Shown here piece after piece: positions 53,409 to 61,837 of a DNA stretch of 64,000 nt. Position numbers and translations under genes: made by a program. Positions within the stretch are counted from its first letter, which is position 1; each line of letters starts with the position of its first letter. Source of the stretch: Desulfitobacterium sp050251735 (GTDB lineage: Bacteria > Bacillota > Desulfitobacteriia > Desulfitobacteriales > Desulfitobacteriaceae); NCBI GenBank assembly GCA_050251735.1, contig JBFWMF010000011.1, positions 1 to 64,000 of the forward strand. The letters are read 5' to 3'. Below the pieces are notes generated by a model. It was not told the origin of the DNA. It saw only the letters and a list, made by a program, of their open reading frames with translations, and ran no database searches.

Positions 53409-55142
53409 ATGCGTAGAACAAAAATAGTATGTACGATCGGACCAGCCAGCGAATCCAAGGAAAATATCCATCAGCTGCTCAAGGCTGGAATGAATGTAGC
53501 TCGTTTAAATTTCTCTCATGGCACCCATGCTGAGCATGGCAAGCGGATTCGCACTTTACGGGAAGAGGCTCAAAAGCTTGATATCCATTTAGGAATTCTT
53601 CTTGATACCAAGGGTCCGGAAATCCGTACAGGTACGGTCCCTGATTCAGGGGTTCAATTAAATCGTGAGGCAATATTTATTCTTGATGGGGATCTTTCGA
53701 CACTTGGTTCAGCAGAGAGAGTAGGTATCACCTATCCCGAACTTTGGCAAGAGGTCAGTCAAGGCACTCATATACTTCTTGATGATGGTCTCATCGATCT
53801 CGAAGTCATTTCTATAGCAGAAGAACAAATTACCACCAGAATCCAAAACGGTGGGCTTTTGAAATCGAAAAAAGGGGTTAATATCCCGGGAATTTCCATT
53901 CAACTTCCTGCCATTACGGAAAAGGACCGAGAAGATATTCTTTTTGGACTACGAGAAGGAATTGATTTCATTGCGGCTTCTTTTGCTCGCAAGGCAGCCG
54001 ACATCTTAGCCGTGCGGCGTATAGTAGAAGAAGAGGGATCTAATGTAAAAATCATTGCTAAGATTGAAAGTCGTGAAGGCATTGATAATTTAGATGAAAT
54101 ATTAGAAGTCTCGGACGGGCTTATGGTTGCCCGGGGAGACCTAGGGGTTGAGGTCCCGGTGGAAGAGGTCCCCATCCACCAAAAGGATATGATTAATAAA
54201 TGTCATAGCTTAGGCAAACCTGTTATCGTAGCTACCCAAATGTTGGATTCCATGATGCGTAATCCTCGGCCAACTCGAGCAGAAGCCAGCGATGTGGCCA
54301 ATGCCATCTTTGATGGTACAGATGCGATTATGCTGTCCGGGGAAACTGCTGCCGGTCAGTATCCTATCGAAGCCGTTCAGATGATGAATAAGATTGCCCT
54401 CCAGACAGAAAAGCACTATCTTGATGGGCGTACCTTTTATGATCCACATATTAACATCGCTGAAGCTATCAGTCACGCCAGCTATACCATTGCTAGGGAC
54501 TTAGAGGCGGCAGCAATACTTACCCCAACCCATTCGGGCTTAACAGCCCGCATGATTGCTAAATACCGACCCCAATCTCTGATCATTGCAGCTACTCCAT
54601 TTGCACAGGTAGCACGTCAGCTCTCCTTATCATGGGGAATTAACCCTCTGCTCATACCAGAAAGCTCCGATACCGACCAACTTCTATCTGTTTCTGTTAA
54701 TCAAGGCATTTCCCATCAACTCATAAAAACAGGGGATGTGGTCGTCATTACGGCAGGGGTTCCTGTTGGAAAAGTAGGAACCACTAATATCATTAAGGTT
54801 CAGGTAATTGGCGACGTGATTGCCAAGGGAACTGGGATTGGGCGCAAATCTTATTCTGGGTCAGCGCGAACATCTGATGCCGACCTCGATTCCTTCAAAC
54901 AAGGAGATATTCTTGTCGCACCTTATACCGATAAAGAAATGATAAGCTTAATCGCCAAAGCTGGAGCCCTCGTTGTCGAAGAAGGGGGACTTACTTCCCA
55001 TGGTGCTCTTGCCGCTTTAAACTATGGAATTCCAGCCATCGTCGGGGCGAAAGATGTCATCAAGAAAATTAAGAACGGCCAAATATTGACTGTGGATGCC
55101 CTCGCCGGAGTCGTCTACGATGGTATTGTCAGCATTTTATAG
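53409..55142 (+). CDS. pyk: Pyruvate kinase with C-terminal PEP-utiliser domain
   Basis: 577 residues; converts PEP and ADP to pyruvate and ATP. It starts RRTKIVCTIGPAS and shows LNFSHGTHAEH, LLDTKGPEIR, MVARGDLGVEVP and SGETAAGQYP. The added C-terminal 100 residues carry the PEP-utiliser mobile domain with GLTSHGALAALNYGIPAIVG, as in Bacillus-type enzymes. GGAGGG precedes ATG. Confidence 0.97.
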   Translation: MRRTKIVCTIGPASESKENIHQLLKAGMNVARLNFSHGTHAEHGKRIRTLREEAQKLDIHLGILLDTKGPEIRTGTVPDSGVQLNREAIFILDGDLSTLGSAERVGITYPELWQEVSQGTHILLDDGLIDLEVISIAEEQITTRIQNGGLLKSKKGVNIPGISIQLPAITEKDREDILFGLREGIDFIAASFARKAADILAVRRIVEEEGSNVKIIAKIESREGIDNLDEILEVSDGLMVARGDLGVEVPVEEVPIHQKDMINKCHSLGKPVIVATQMLDSMMRNPRPTRAEASDVANAIFDGTDAIMLSGETAAGQYPIEAVQMMNKIALQTEKHYLDGRTFYDPHINIAEAISHASYTIARDLEAAAILTPTHSGLTARMIAKYRPQSLIIAATPFAQVARQLSLSWGINPLLIPESSDTDQLLSVSVNQGISHQLIKTGDVVVITAGVPVGKVGTTNIIKVQVIGDVIAKGTGIGRKSYSGSARTSDADLDSFKQGDILVAPYTDKEMISLIAKAGALVVEEGGLTSHGALAALNYGIPAIVGAKDVIKKIKNGQILTVDALAGVVYDGIVSIL

Positions 55143-55156
55143 AAGTCTTATATAGT

Positions 55157-55221
55157 AAAACTACTCCCCTTGCTAGTCGGCTGAGAGATAGCCAGCTAAC
55201 AGAAGGGGAGTAGTTTTATTT
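55157..55221 (+). terminator. Terminator after pyk
   Basis: AAAACTACTCCCCTT and AAGGGGAGTAGTTTT pair around a 34-nt inner loop that forms its own small stem. Confidence 0.85.
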
Positions 55222-55277
55222 CACTTTCAGAAAGTATAACGACCTTGCATACTTTCCTCCAGTATAAGGGCAACCAA

Positions 55278-55329
55278 CGACTTCGCCTTTATGGAAGAGT
55301 GATAAAAGACTTGGCGAAGTCGGGTTTTC
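55278..55329 (+). terminator. Second hairpin, terminator-like
   Basis: CGACTTCGCC and GGCGAAGTCG pair over 10 bp, followed by GGTTTTCTTT. It stands between the pyk terminator and a convergent small gene, with no gene of its own. Confidence 0.55.
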
Positions 55330-55337
55330 TTTAACAG

Positions 55338-55589
55338 CTATAGTTTGCGATGTCCTAGGTTGACTTCTTCATTGTTCGGCTTCTGAAGATCCAAGGTATC
55401 CTTATCGATGGTGCTTTGGGTCCGATCATTGAGTATTTCGATCATTCCTACATCACTTAATTCGGTGGCGATTTCGAAGAGCGAATCCCTTTTATTTTGA
55501 GCAAGCTTATTGACAAAGCGATTAATTTTCACGGGAGGCACAAGGTTACGAAATTTTACTCCTCCATATTTCATGATGCGTTCAGGCAA
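55338..55589 (-). CDS. Small protein of unknown function (83 aa)
   Basis: Not recognised. TTG 55589 follows GGAGGG by 6 nt, so it is a real start. The 83 residues are charged and soluble, without Cys or a membrane segment; the middle (about residues 25-60) looks helical. It has no clear operon partner, and its strand is opposite to pyk. Confidence 0.65.
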   Translation of the reverse strand: MPERIMKYGGVKFRNLVPPVKINRFVNKLAQNKRDSLFEIATELSDVGMIEILNDRTQSTIDKDTLDLQKPNNEEVNLGHRKL

Positions 55590-55675
55590 GACAATCCCTC
55601 CTCAAATATGTCATCTAAAGTTAGTATGTATTCCTTAGAATTTAAAATACGTGGATTACCTCGAAAAAAATAATG

Positions 55676-55719
55676 GCCTGTCCCTAAATCCGTCAGCGCT
55701 GACGGAATTGGGGACAGGC
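55676..55719 (-). terminator. Terminator after the DUF896 gene
   Basis: GCCTGTCCC and GGGACAGGC plus an inner TCCGTCAGC/GCTGACGGA form a long nearly perfect hairpin. On the minus strand it is followed by a T-run (the A-run at 55663-55671), so it ends the DUF896 gene. Confidence 0.8.
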
Positions 55720-55770
55720 TTTGGCTATTACAATTATTAATTTACTATGTGATGTGAATCATTTCTAAGC

Positions 55771-55938
55771 TTAATCACCCTTGATTTGGCTGAGTGTATC
55801 TTTGACCTGCCCGCGAATAAAACTTAGATATTCTTGGCGCAGGGCTTCCTGTTCAGCTTTTTCCCATTCCTCTAATCCAGTCGATCTTTGTTTCCGGGAT
55901 AGTTCATTGATTCGCTCGATAAGGGTATTAATCTCCAT
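55771..55938 (-). CDS. DUF896/UPF0291 small protein (YnzC-like)
   Basis: 55 residues, easily missed because of its size. It begins MEINTLIERINELSRKQRST and continues with EEWEKAEQEALRQEYL, FIRGQVKDTL, the hallmark of the UPF0291 family (Bacillus YnzC), a two-helix protein of unknown role induced in the SOS operon of Bacillus. ATG 55938 follows AAGGAG; a nearby ATG upstream is out of frame. Confidence 0.9.
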   Translation of the reverse strand: MEINTLIERINELSRKQRSTGLEEWEKAEQEALRQEYLSFIRGQVKDTLSQIKGD

Positions 55939-56112
55939 CCATGCAACTCCTTTTCATAAACCAAACTGCCCACGCATAAAATTGCTTTTTTCTATTATTA
56001 TTTCTCCGTGATTAACAGTGATTATATGATATAATAATATCTGTGGCTTGTCCAATAAGAAAGGAGGCTTATTAGTATTCTCCAAAGTATTAAAGGAAAC
56101 ATCACCAAGCTA

Positions 56113-57498
56113 TTGGGTATGTTTTCCGACTCAAAAGCATCCCTTAGATCTCCCAAAATCGTCTTAGGGGTAATTGGACTGAGTGCAGTATTAGCCGGTA
56201 GCCTGTATTTCGGAAGTACGACAACAGCATCCGTGTTAATCTTAAACGGCCAAAACATAGGTTATGTAGCTACCTCCGACGAAGGTGAACAACTCATTGA
56301 GCGTATCCTTGTTTCACGAGGGGAATCTTTAGGATTTGTTGCAAAGACTCATGACAAAATAGAGTTCCAAGATTTACGAATCAGAAAAGGGGCTCTACAA
56401 GAGAACTATGTAACAGAAGGTAAGCTTGACAACTTAATACATACATATTTTGAAGGATATCAATTTTCCATCGAAGATAAACCTATTGCAGTCCTAGCTA
56501 GCAAAGAAGAGTTCGATAATATTCTTAAGTCCTATCAAGAAATCTATACAAAACCCAGTAAGAACAATCAGATTTCTTCCGTAGAATTTAGAGAAGCTAT
56601 AACCACTCAACCCATCGAAGTGCAGTCAAATGAATTTAGCACACCGGAGAATGTCTTGGAATTATTAACAAAAGGACATGAGACTAAAAAGGAGTATATT
56701 GCCCAAGCCAATGATTCCTGGTGGCTCATCGCTCGTAAAAACAACATGCTGACCAAGGAAGTATTGGCTGGCAACCCAGGGACAGATGAAGACACCACCA
56801 TCAAAGTTGGCGACAAAATAAATTTAGTCAAAGTAACACCTTACCTAACTGTAATAAGCAAAGGGATCTACACAGGTGAAGAAACAATTCCCTTTGATGT
56901 AATTTCTAAGACGGATTACAGCTTGCCTAGCGGTTCCTCGATGGTGCGCCAAGAGGGGAAGGATGGGAATAAAATAGTCACCTTCTCCTATGTACAGGAA
57001 AATGGCAAAAATATCGAAAAAGAAGTATTAGATGAAAAAATTACTCAAGAGCCAAAAACTCAAATTATTGCCAAAGGGCCAACCTATGCTTCTTCTTCCA
57101 AAGTTGCTCTTTCTCGTGGATCGGGAAAAGTATCCGGATTAAGTTGGCCTCTGCAGGGAGGACTTAACTCATATTACGGCTATCGTTGGGGTAGTTTCCA
57201 TACCGGATTAGATATTGATGGTAACACAGGAGATCCATTCGTCGCCGCCGCAAGTGGAACTGTCACGGCTGCCGGATGGAGTGGAGGCTATGGCAATATG
57301 ATCCTCATCGATCATGGTAATGGAGTCGCTACTCGTTATGCACATGCCTCTGAATTGTATGTTTCTAAAGGGCAGCAAGTGAGCGGAAGTGAAACCATCG
57401 GTCTCGTGGGCTCTACCGGTCGTTCTACAGGAGCACATCTTCATTTTGAAGTACTTTCTAACGGTGATACCACCAACCCTTTAACTTATTTACCCTGA
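56113..57498 (+). CDS. M23 peptidoglycan endopeptidase with LysM and G5 domains
   Basis: About 461 residues. A membrane helix near residue 17-35 is followed by a helical part, then LysM (SWWLIARKNNM, then IKVGDKINLVKV; about residues 195-240), G5 (about residues 240-320) and the C-terminal M23 domain with FHTGLDIDGNTGDP and GAHLHFEVLSNGDTTNP. The zinc ligands H-x3-D and HxH are complete. It should cut peptide cross-links in the wall. The start is unsure: the best Shine-Dalgarno site (AAAGGAGG at 56060-56067) is followed in frame only by ATT codons at 56071 and 56077, not by ATG. Confidence 0.9.
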   Translation: MGMFSDSKASLRSPKIVLGVIGLSAVLAGSLYFGSTTTASVLILNGQNIGYVATSDEGEQLIERILVSRGESLGFVAKTHDKIEFQDLRIRKGALQENYVTEGKLDNLIHTYFEGYQFSIEDKPIAVLASKEEFDNILKSYQEIYTKPSKNNQISSVEFREAITTQPIEVQSNEFSTPENVLELLTKGHETKKEYIAQANDSWWLIARKNNMLTKEVLAGNPGTDEDTTIKVGDKINLVKVTPYLTVISKGIYTGEETIPFDVISKTDYSLPSGSSMVRQEGKDGNKIVTFSYVQENGKNIEKEVLDEKITQEPKTQIIAKGPTYASSSKVALSRGSGKVSGLSWPLQGGLNSYYGYRWGSFHTGLDIDGNTGDPFVAAASGTVTAAGWSGGYGNMILIDHGNGVATRYAHASELYVSKGQQVSGSETIGLVGSTGRSTGAHLHFEVLSNGDTTNPLTYLP

Positions 57499-57503
57499 TC
57501 ATT

Positions 57504-57524
57504 AAGGCGCCTTAGGGCGCTTTT
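57504..57524 (+). terminator. Short terminator after the M23 gene
   Basis: GCGCC and GGCGC plus weaker outer pairs form a short stem around TTAG, then TTTT. It lies directly after the stop. Confidence 0.7.
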
Positions 57525-57547
57525 CATTATCTCGAGGAGGGAATCTT

Positions 57548-57970
57548 ATGTTTTTAACAAATCAGACACCAGTACGCGTCCGGTATGCAGAAACGGATCA
57601 AATGGGCATCGTCTATCATTCCAATTACCTCGTGTGGTTTGAGGTGGGACGCACTGAATTCTTGCGCAGCGCTGGCTTAGACTATACTACTTTTGAAAAG
57701 CAGGGGCTTGCTGTTGCTGTTGTCGAGGCAAAATGCCGTTATCGTCGTCCCGCACTTTATGATGATCAACTCATCATTGAAACGAGCTTGGAAAGCTTTT
57801 CATCCCGTAAACTCACCTTTACCTATAAAGTCTTAAGAGACGATACCCTGTTAGCCGAAGGAACAACGATTCATGTATTTGTGGATCGCACGGGAAGAAG
57901 CACAGATGCACGGAAACATCCAATCTGGCAAGAATTCGAAAAGATTGTCAATGAAAACAAAGATGAGTAG
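57548..57970 (+). CDS. YbgC/FcbC-type acyl-CoA thioesterase
   Basis: 140-residue hot-dog-fold thioesterase. The N-terminal VRYAETDQMGIVYHSNYLVWFEVGR carries the catalytic Asp and Tyr/His of the 4-hydroxybenzoyl-CoA thioesterase type. GGAGGG precedes ATG. Acyl-CoA substrate unknown. Confidence 0.92.
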   Translation: MFLTNQTPVRVRYAETDQMGIVYHSNYLVWFEVGRTEFLRSAGLDYTTFEKQGLAVAVVEAKCRYRRPALYDDQLIIETSLESFSSRKLTFTYKVLRDDTLLAEGTTIHVFVDRTGRSTDARKHPIWQEFEKIVNENKDE

Positions 57971-58045
57971 TATCGAAAAAAGATTCCTCGAAGATTAATT
58001 GAAGATTAATTATTGAAGAAATTCCTCTCGTTTAAAACGAAAGTA

Positions 58046-58074
58046 TTGAAATACACACACCGGTGTGGTATTAT
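58046..58074 (+). promoter_or_regulatory. Promoter with palindromic operator in the spacer
   Basis: TTGAAA (58046-58051) and TATTAT (58069-58074) are exactly 17 nt apart. The spacer contains the perfect 12-bp palindrome CACACCGGTGTG (58056-58067). A repressor bound there would block RNA polymerase. It drives the small ORF at 58114. Confidence 0.7.
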
Positions 58075-58113
58075 GTATACACAATACATTTAAGTTGATA
58101 AGGAGGAATCCTC

Positions 58114-58269
58114 ATGTTTCTAGTCACGTGGATTGAGTCCGAAGAGGTCAATTATCGTTTGGTCATGGAACATGAGCTCACAAGCTTTATCGCTATCCAT
58201 TGTATCAATAGTTTGGATAATCATTTAATGGTTCAAGAATTGAACTCATACCAGAATTTAACTCATTAA
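58114..58269 (+). CDS. Small protein of unknown function (51 aa)
   Basis: A 51-codon frame behind a perfect AAGGAGG site. The product starts MFLVTWIESEEVNYRLV and has a mixed, somewhat hydrophobic centre with one Cys (IAIHCINSL) and no clear motif. Promoter, ribosome site and terminator are all in place, so it is probably expressed. Not recognised. Confidence 0.6.
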   Translation: MFLVTWIESEEVNYRLVMEHELTSFIAIHCINSLDNHLMVQELNSYQNLTH

Positions 58270-58307
58270 TATGAGTATTTAAAGGCATCCTAACATAAAC
58301 TAGTATA

Positions 58308-58331
58308 AGCCCATAACTATGGGCTTTTTTT
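58308..58331 (+). terminator. Terminator after the 51-aa ORF
   Basis: AGCCCATA and TATGGGCT pair over 8 bp and are followed by a run of seven T. Confidence 0.9.
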
Positions 58332-58414
58332 GTTTAGCGCTTTTAATATTCCGGCAGGAAAAATATGCGATTTTCACGAATATTAACCTACCAAGAATAA
58401 AGGAGCGTAATCGT

Positions 58415-59260
58415 ATGAGTTTTGTTGTCCTTGTCGACAGTTCATCAGATCTTCCTCTTGAACTATGCCGCAAAGAAGGCATTGTCGTCGTTCCTATGCC
58501 TGTTAGTATAGATGGTAAAACATATAATGAAGGAATAGATATTTTCCCAGATGAGTTCTATCCTCGATTCACATCCTTCAATGAGCTTCCTAAGACTTCA
58601 CAACCCAACCCGGGAACACTGAAAGATGCTTATGAGGAAATCTTAGCTCAAGGGCATGAAGTTGTTGCGATTCATTTATCCTCAGGATTGAGTTCAACCT
58701 ACAACACCGCTCAAATCGTTCGAGACATGTGTTCACAACCGGATAAAATACACGTCATCGATAGCTTAGGTGCTTCTTTAGGGTATGGACTCATCGTGTT
58801 AAGGGCCAATGATATCCTTAAGAAGGCTACCTCTTGGCAGGAAGCTGAGTCACAGATTTTGTTGGTTCGTCAGCAGATGAGATATGTGATTACCCTAGAT
58901 ACCCTGGAATATTTAGTAAAAGGAGGCCGCGTGAGTAAAACTGCCGGCTTTTTGGGTGGATTGCTTGATGTAAAGCCTATCTTACATATGACACCTGATG
59001 GTCGTCTCGAACCTATCGCCAAAGTACGCTCCCGTAAAGCCTCCTTAAGAAAATTGCTTGATTATTTACAGGCAGAAATTCGCAACCCGGAAAGCCAAGT
59101 GATTGGGATTTCTCACTCAGCATGTCCTGAAGAAGCTCAATCATTAGCAGAAGAGATAAAACAGACCATATCCATCAAAGATATCATCATCAGCGATATC
59201 GGGTGTGTCGTTGGCAGCCATACTGGACCCGGAACGATCGCTTTATTCTATCAACGCTAA
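58415..59260 (+). CDS. DegV family fatty-acid-binding protein, second copy
   Basis: 281 residues. FVVLVDSSSDLP at the N-terminus, TSQPNPGTL loop, HLSSGLSSTYNTA motif, YLVKGGRVSKTAGF and the final HTGPGTIALFY are all in place. ATG 58415 follows AAGGAG; the frame is open farther back without a ribosome site. It overlaps nothing and is followed 14 nt later by the carboxypeptidase gene. Confidence 0.93.
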   Translation: MSFVVLVDSSSDLPLELCRKEGIVVVPMPVSIDGKTYNEGIDIFPDEFYPRFTSFNELPKTSQPNPGTLKDAYEEILAQGHEVVAIHLSSGLSSTYNTAQIVRDMCSQPDKIHVIDSLGASLGYGLIVLRANDILKKATSWQEAESQILLVRQQMRYVITLDTLEYLVKGGRVSKTAGFLGGLLDVKPILHMTPDGRLEPIAKVRSRKASLRKLLDYLQAEIRNPESQVIGISHSACPEEAQSLAEEIKQTISIKDIIISDIGCVVGSHTGPGTIALFYQR

Positions 59261-59274
59261 TAGGAGGAACACCA

Positions 59275-60522
59275 TTGAAACGCGTCCTAGCTATCATCAC
59301 ATTACTGTTTTTGCTTTTTTTTAGCGTTCCGGTTTTATTAGCCGATCCTATTGCTTCTCCACCAGAAATTAAAGGAGAAGCTGCCTATTTAATTGATGTT
59401 CAATCGGGGCAAACGCTTTTTAGCAAAAATGGGGACATGCTCTTAGCTCCGGCGAGTACGACTAAAATCATGACAGGACTCCTAGCCATCGAATTGGGCA
59501 ACCTTGAAGATACTGTTACAGCTAGTGAAACCATGCTAAATTATTCAATTGTCTATGGTACACGCATCTATCTAGAGCCCGGTGAGAAGCTCACCCTTGA
59601 TGATATGCTTTACGCACTCTTACTTAACTCTGCGAATGATGCTGCTGTAGCTATTGCCGAGCACATCGGTGGGGATCTACCAACTTTTGTCGGCTTAATG
59701 AATCAAAAGGCGGCCGAGCTTAACCTGAAAGGCACCCACTTTAAGAATCCTAGTGGACTAACGGAAGAAGGACATTATACCACAGCACACGATCTGGCTA
59801 GAATCGCCCAGGCTGCTTATGCTAATCCAATCTTTCGCGATTATATCAAAACTAAATCTCATGTTATTCCACGGGAAACAGAGAATGTTCCGATTGAAAT
59901 GTTCAATGAAAATAAGCTTCTCTGGAATGATGATTCTATAACCGGAATGAAAACCGGCTATACCGCGGTTGCCAAAAACTGCTTAGTGACTTCTTCCTCT
60001 CGGAATGGACGCGAACTAATTGCTGTGATTCTTAAATCTCCAGGTCGTGAAATATATACTGATATGCAAGCTTTACTGGACTATGGTTTTGCACAATTTG
60101 AAAATACCCTCTACAGTGAGATAGGAGAATCCCTAGGGCAAATCGATGTCCAAGGTCAAACAATCCAACTCATAACGGATCAAGCCCTCTGGGTTACTAA
60201 GAATAAGGATGGAACCCCGCCTGACCTACGTACTAATATTTTGCCCGTATCAAGAACATTATCTGGGGTAACGGCAGGTCAAAGGATAACTCAATTGGAA
60301 ATGTGGGAAGGGGAAGAGTGCATCGCTGTCGTTCCTCTGATGGCAGATCGAACCGTGATGAACCAAGTTACCGAACAGAAAAAATCCTTTACCTTATGGT
60401 TAGGATTAGGGTTTATGATCAGCGGTAGTATCTTATTTGCAGTGATTCAACGAAAAGAACATAACCAGCGTCGCAAAGAACGAGCGCGATTACGAAGAGA
60501 ACGCTGTGAGCATTTGAAGTGA
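59275..60522 (+). CDS. D-alanyl-D-alanine carboxypeptidase (DacF/PBP5 type)
   Basis: 415 residues. A signal peptide (about residues 1-22) is followed by the S11 serine peptidase domain: Ser61 and Lys64 in ASTTK, Ser119 in NSAND, and Lys226 in MKTGYT. A C-terminal domain and a membrane helix near residue 375-395 follow, with a very basic cytosolic tail. TTG 59275 follows AGGAGGAA. It trims pentapeptides of peptidoglycan, during growth or spore formation. Confidence 0.92.
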   Translation: MKRVLAIITLLFLLFFSVPVLLADPIASPPEIKGEAAYLIDVQSGQTLFSKNGDMLLAPASTTKIMTGLLAIELGNLEDTVTASETMLNYSIVYGTRIYLEPGEKLTLDDMLYALLLNSANDAAVAIAEHIGGDLPTFVGLMNQKAAELNLKGTHFKNPSGLTEEGHYTTAHDLARIAQAAYANPIFRDYIKTKSHVIPRETENVPIEMFNENKLLWNDDSITGMKTGYTAVAKNCLVTSSSRNGRELIAVILKSPGREIYTDMQALLDYGFAQFENTLYSEIGESLGQIDVQGQTIQLITDQALWVTKNKDGTPPDLRTNILPVSRTLSGVTAGQRITQLEMWEGEECIAVVPLMADRTVMNQVTEQKKSFTLWLGLGFMISGSILFAVIQRKEHNQRRKERARLRRERCEHLK

Positions 60523-60534
60523 GGACTATTTCTA

Positions 60535-60558
60535 AAAATGAGATAACCTCATTTTTCT
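60535..60558 (+). terminator. Terminator after the carboxypeptidase gene
   Basis: AAAATGAG and CTCATTTT pair over 8 bp, then TTCTT. Confidence 0.85.
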
Positions 60559-60745
60559 TCGCCTTAATTTAGAGTAAAAGTTCTAATAGTTCGTGAATTT
60601 ACTTGCAAATTTAGGTGAATATTTGAACATAACTAAATATTGAAAATATTTAAAGGACTTTTTCGAAGAATACCGAATATAGTTTTTTATAGATTAGAAC
60701 TCTTTTTAAATACTAGTATATTTATGGACTATGGAGGTATTATTG

Positions 60746-61834
60746 ATGGGAAATTTTGATTTTCTTCAAGCCCGCGGAATCAATCGACGCGACTTCATGA
60801 AGCTGATGGCTGCTACGACCGCTGCCCTCGGACTTCCTGAAGTACTGACTCCACAGGCTGCGAAAGCAGTGGAGGCAGCATTGCAGAAACCCCCAGTAAT
60901 CTGGTTGCATGGTATGGAATGTACTGGCTGTAGTGAATCCTTACTGGCGACTCTTAATCCCAGTATTGAATCAATAATTCTTGACACTCTATCCATTCGA
61001 TACCATGAGACTATTATGGCCGCCTCCGGACATGTGGCAGAACAGGCCTACCAAGATGCTCTTGACGAAAAGTTCATCCTAGTGGTCGAGGGTTCCGTTC
61101 CAGCATCAAAAGAGACCGATTCCTACTGTATGGTAGGGGGTAAGCCCTTCCGCGAGACTGTCTTAGAAGCCGCTCAAAAGGCTCAAGCCATCATTGCCAT
61201 TGGTAGCTGCGCTGCAGATGGTGCGGGCATCCCCGGAGCTTGTGAAATAAACCCTATTGGAGTAAGAGAATTGTTGCAAAAGAACAATATTTCCACTCCT
61301 GTCATCAATCTTCCTTGCTGCCCAGTCAAACCCAATACCCTTATCGGCACTATTGTCTATTATCTGACTTTTAACGCTGTGCCTGAGCTGGATGAACAGG
61401 CTCGCCCTCTCATTTATTATGGAAAGTTACTTCATGATAATTGTCCTCGTCGTGGTCAATTTGAAGCCGGCAATTTCTTAGCCGATTGGAATGATCCTGC
61501 CCAAAAGGATTACTGCCTAATTCTTAAAGGCTGTAAAGGTCCCAAGACCTATACTGACTGTGCTCAAGTTTGGTGGAATGACAATGCGAACTTCTGTATC
61601 AATGCCGGTTCTCCCTGCTCAGGATGTTCCGAATCGGATTTCTATGGTCAATTCAGCCCTCTTTATTCAAAGCAAGAGAACTTCTCCTTACCAGGTTTGG
61701 GTCAGATCAATGCTGATACGGTAGGAAAAGTTGTCGGCGGTGCTACAGTTCTTGGACTGGGTGCTCATCTTGTTGCCACAGTGGCCAGCGGAAGACTTAA
61801 GAATAATGACTCTGAGCATGAGAAGGAGGACTAA
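60746..61834 (+). CDS. hyaA: NiFe hydrogenase small subunit, Tat-exported
   Basis: 362 residues. The twin-arginine signal (Arg14-Arg15 in INRRDFMKLM) shows export in folded form with its partner. Cys59 and Cys62 in GMECTGCSES start the proximal cluster; further clusters are marked by GSCAADGAGIPGA, LPCCPVKPNT and the Cys-rich CSGCSESDF part. A C-terminal hydrophobic helix (about residues 330-350) anchors it in the membrane. ATG 60746 follows GGAGGT. Group 1 uptake type. Confidence 0.95.
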   Translation: MGNFDFLQARGINRRDFMKLMAATTAALGLPEVLTPQAAKAVEAALQKPPVIWLHGMECTGCSESLLATLNPSIESIILDTLSIRYHETIMAASGHVAEQAYQDALDEKFILVVEGSVPASKETDSYCMVGGKPFRETVLEAAQKAQAIIAIGSCAADGAGIPGACEINPIGVRELLQKNNISTPVINLPCCPVKPNTLIGTIVYYLTFNAVPELDEQARPLIYYGKLLHDNCPRRGQFEAGNFLADWNDPAQKDYCLILKGCKGPKTYTDCAQVWWNDNANFCINAGSPCSGCSESDFYGQFSPLYSKQENFSLPGLGQINADTVGKVVGGATVLGLGAHLVATVASGRLKNNDSEHEKED

Positions 61835-61837
61835 ACC

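Noticed and set aside
55781..56011. Plus-strand 76-residue frame
   Set aside because: The minus strand codes for a recognisable DUF896 protein with a good start, so this frame is a shadow.
58319..58414. Longer N-terminus of the second DegV protein
   Set aside because: It would start inside the preceding terminator; ATG 58415 has a proper AAGGAG site and the family N-terminus.
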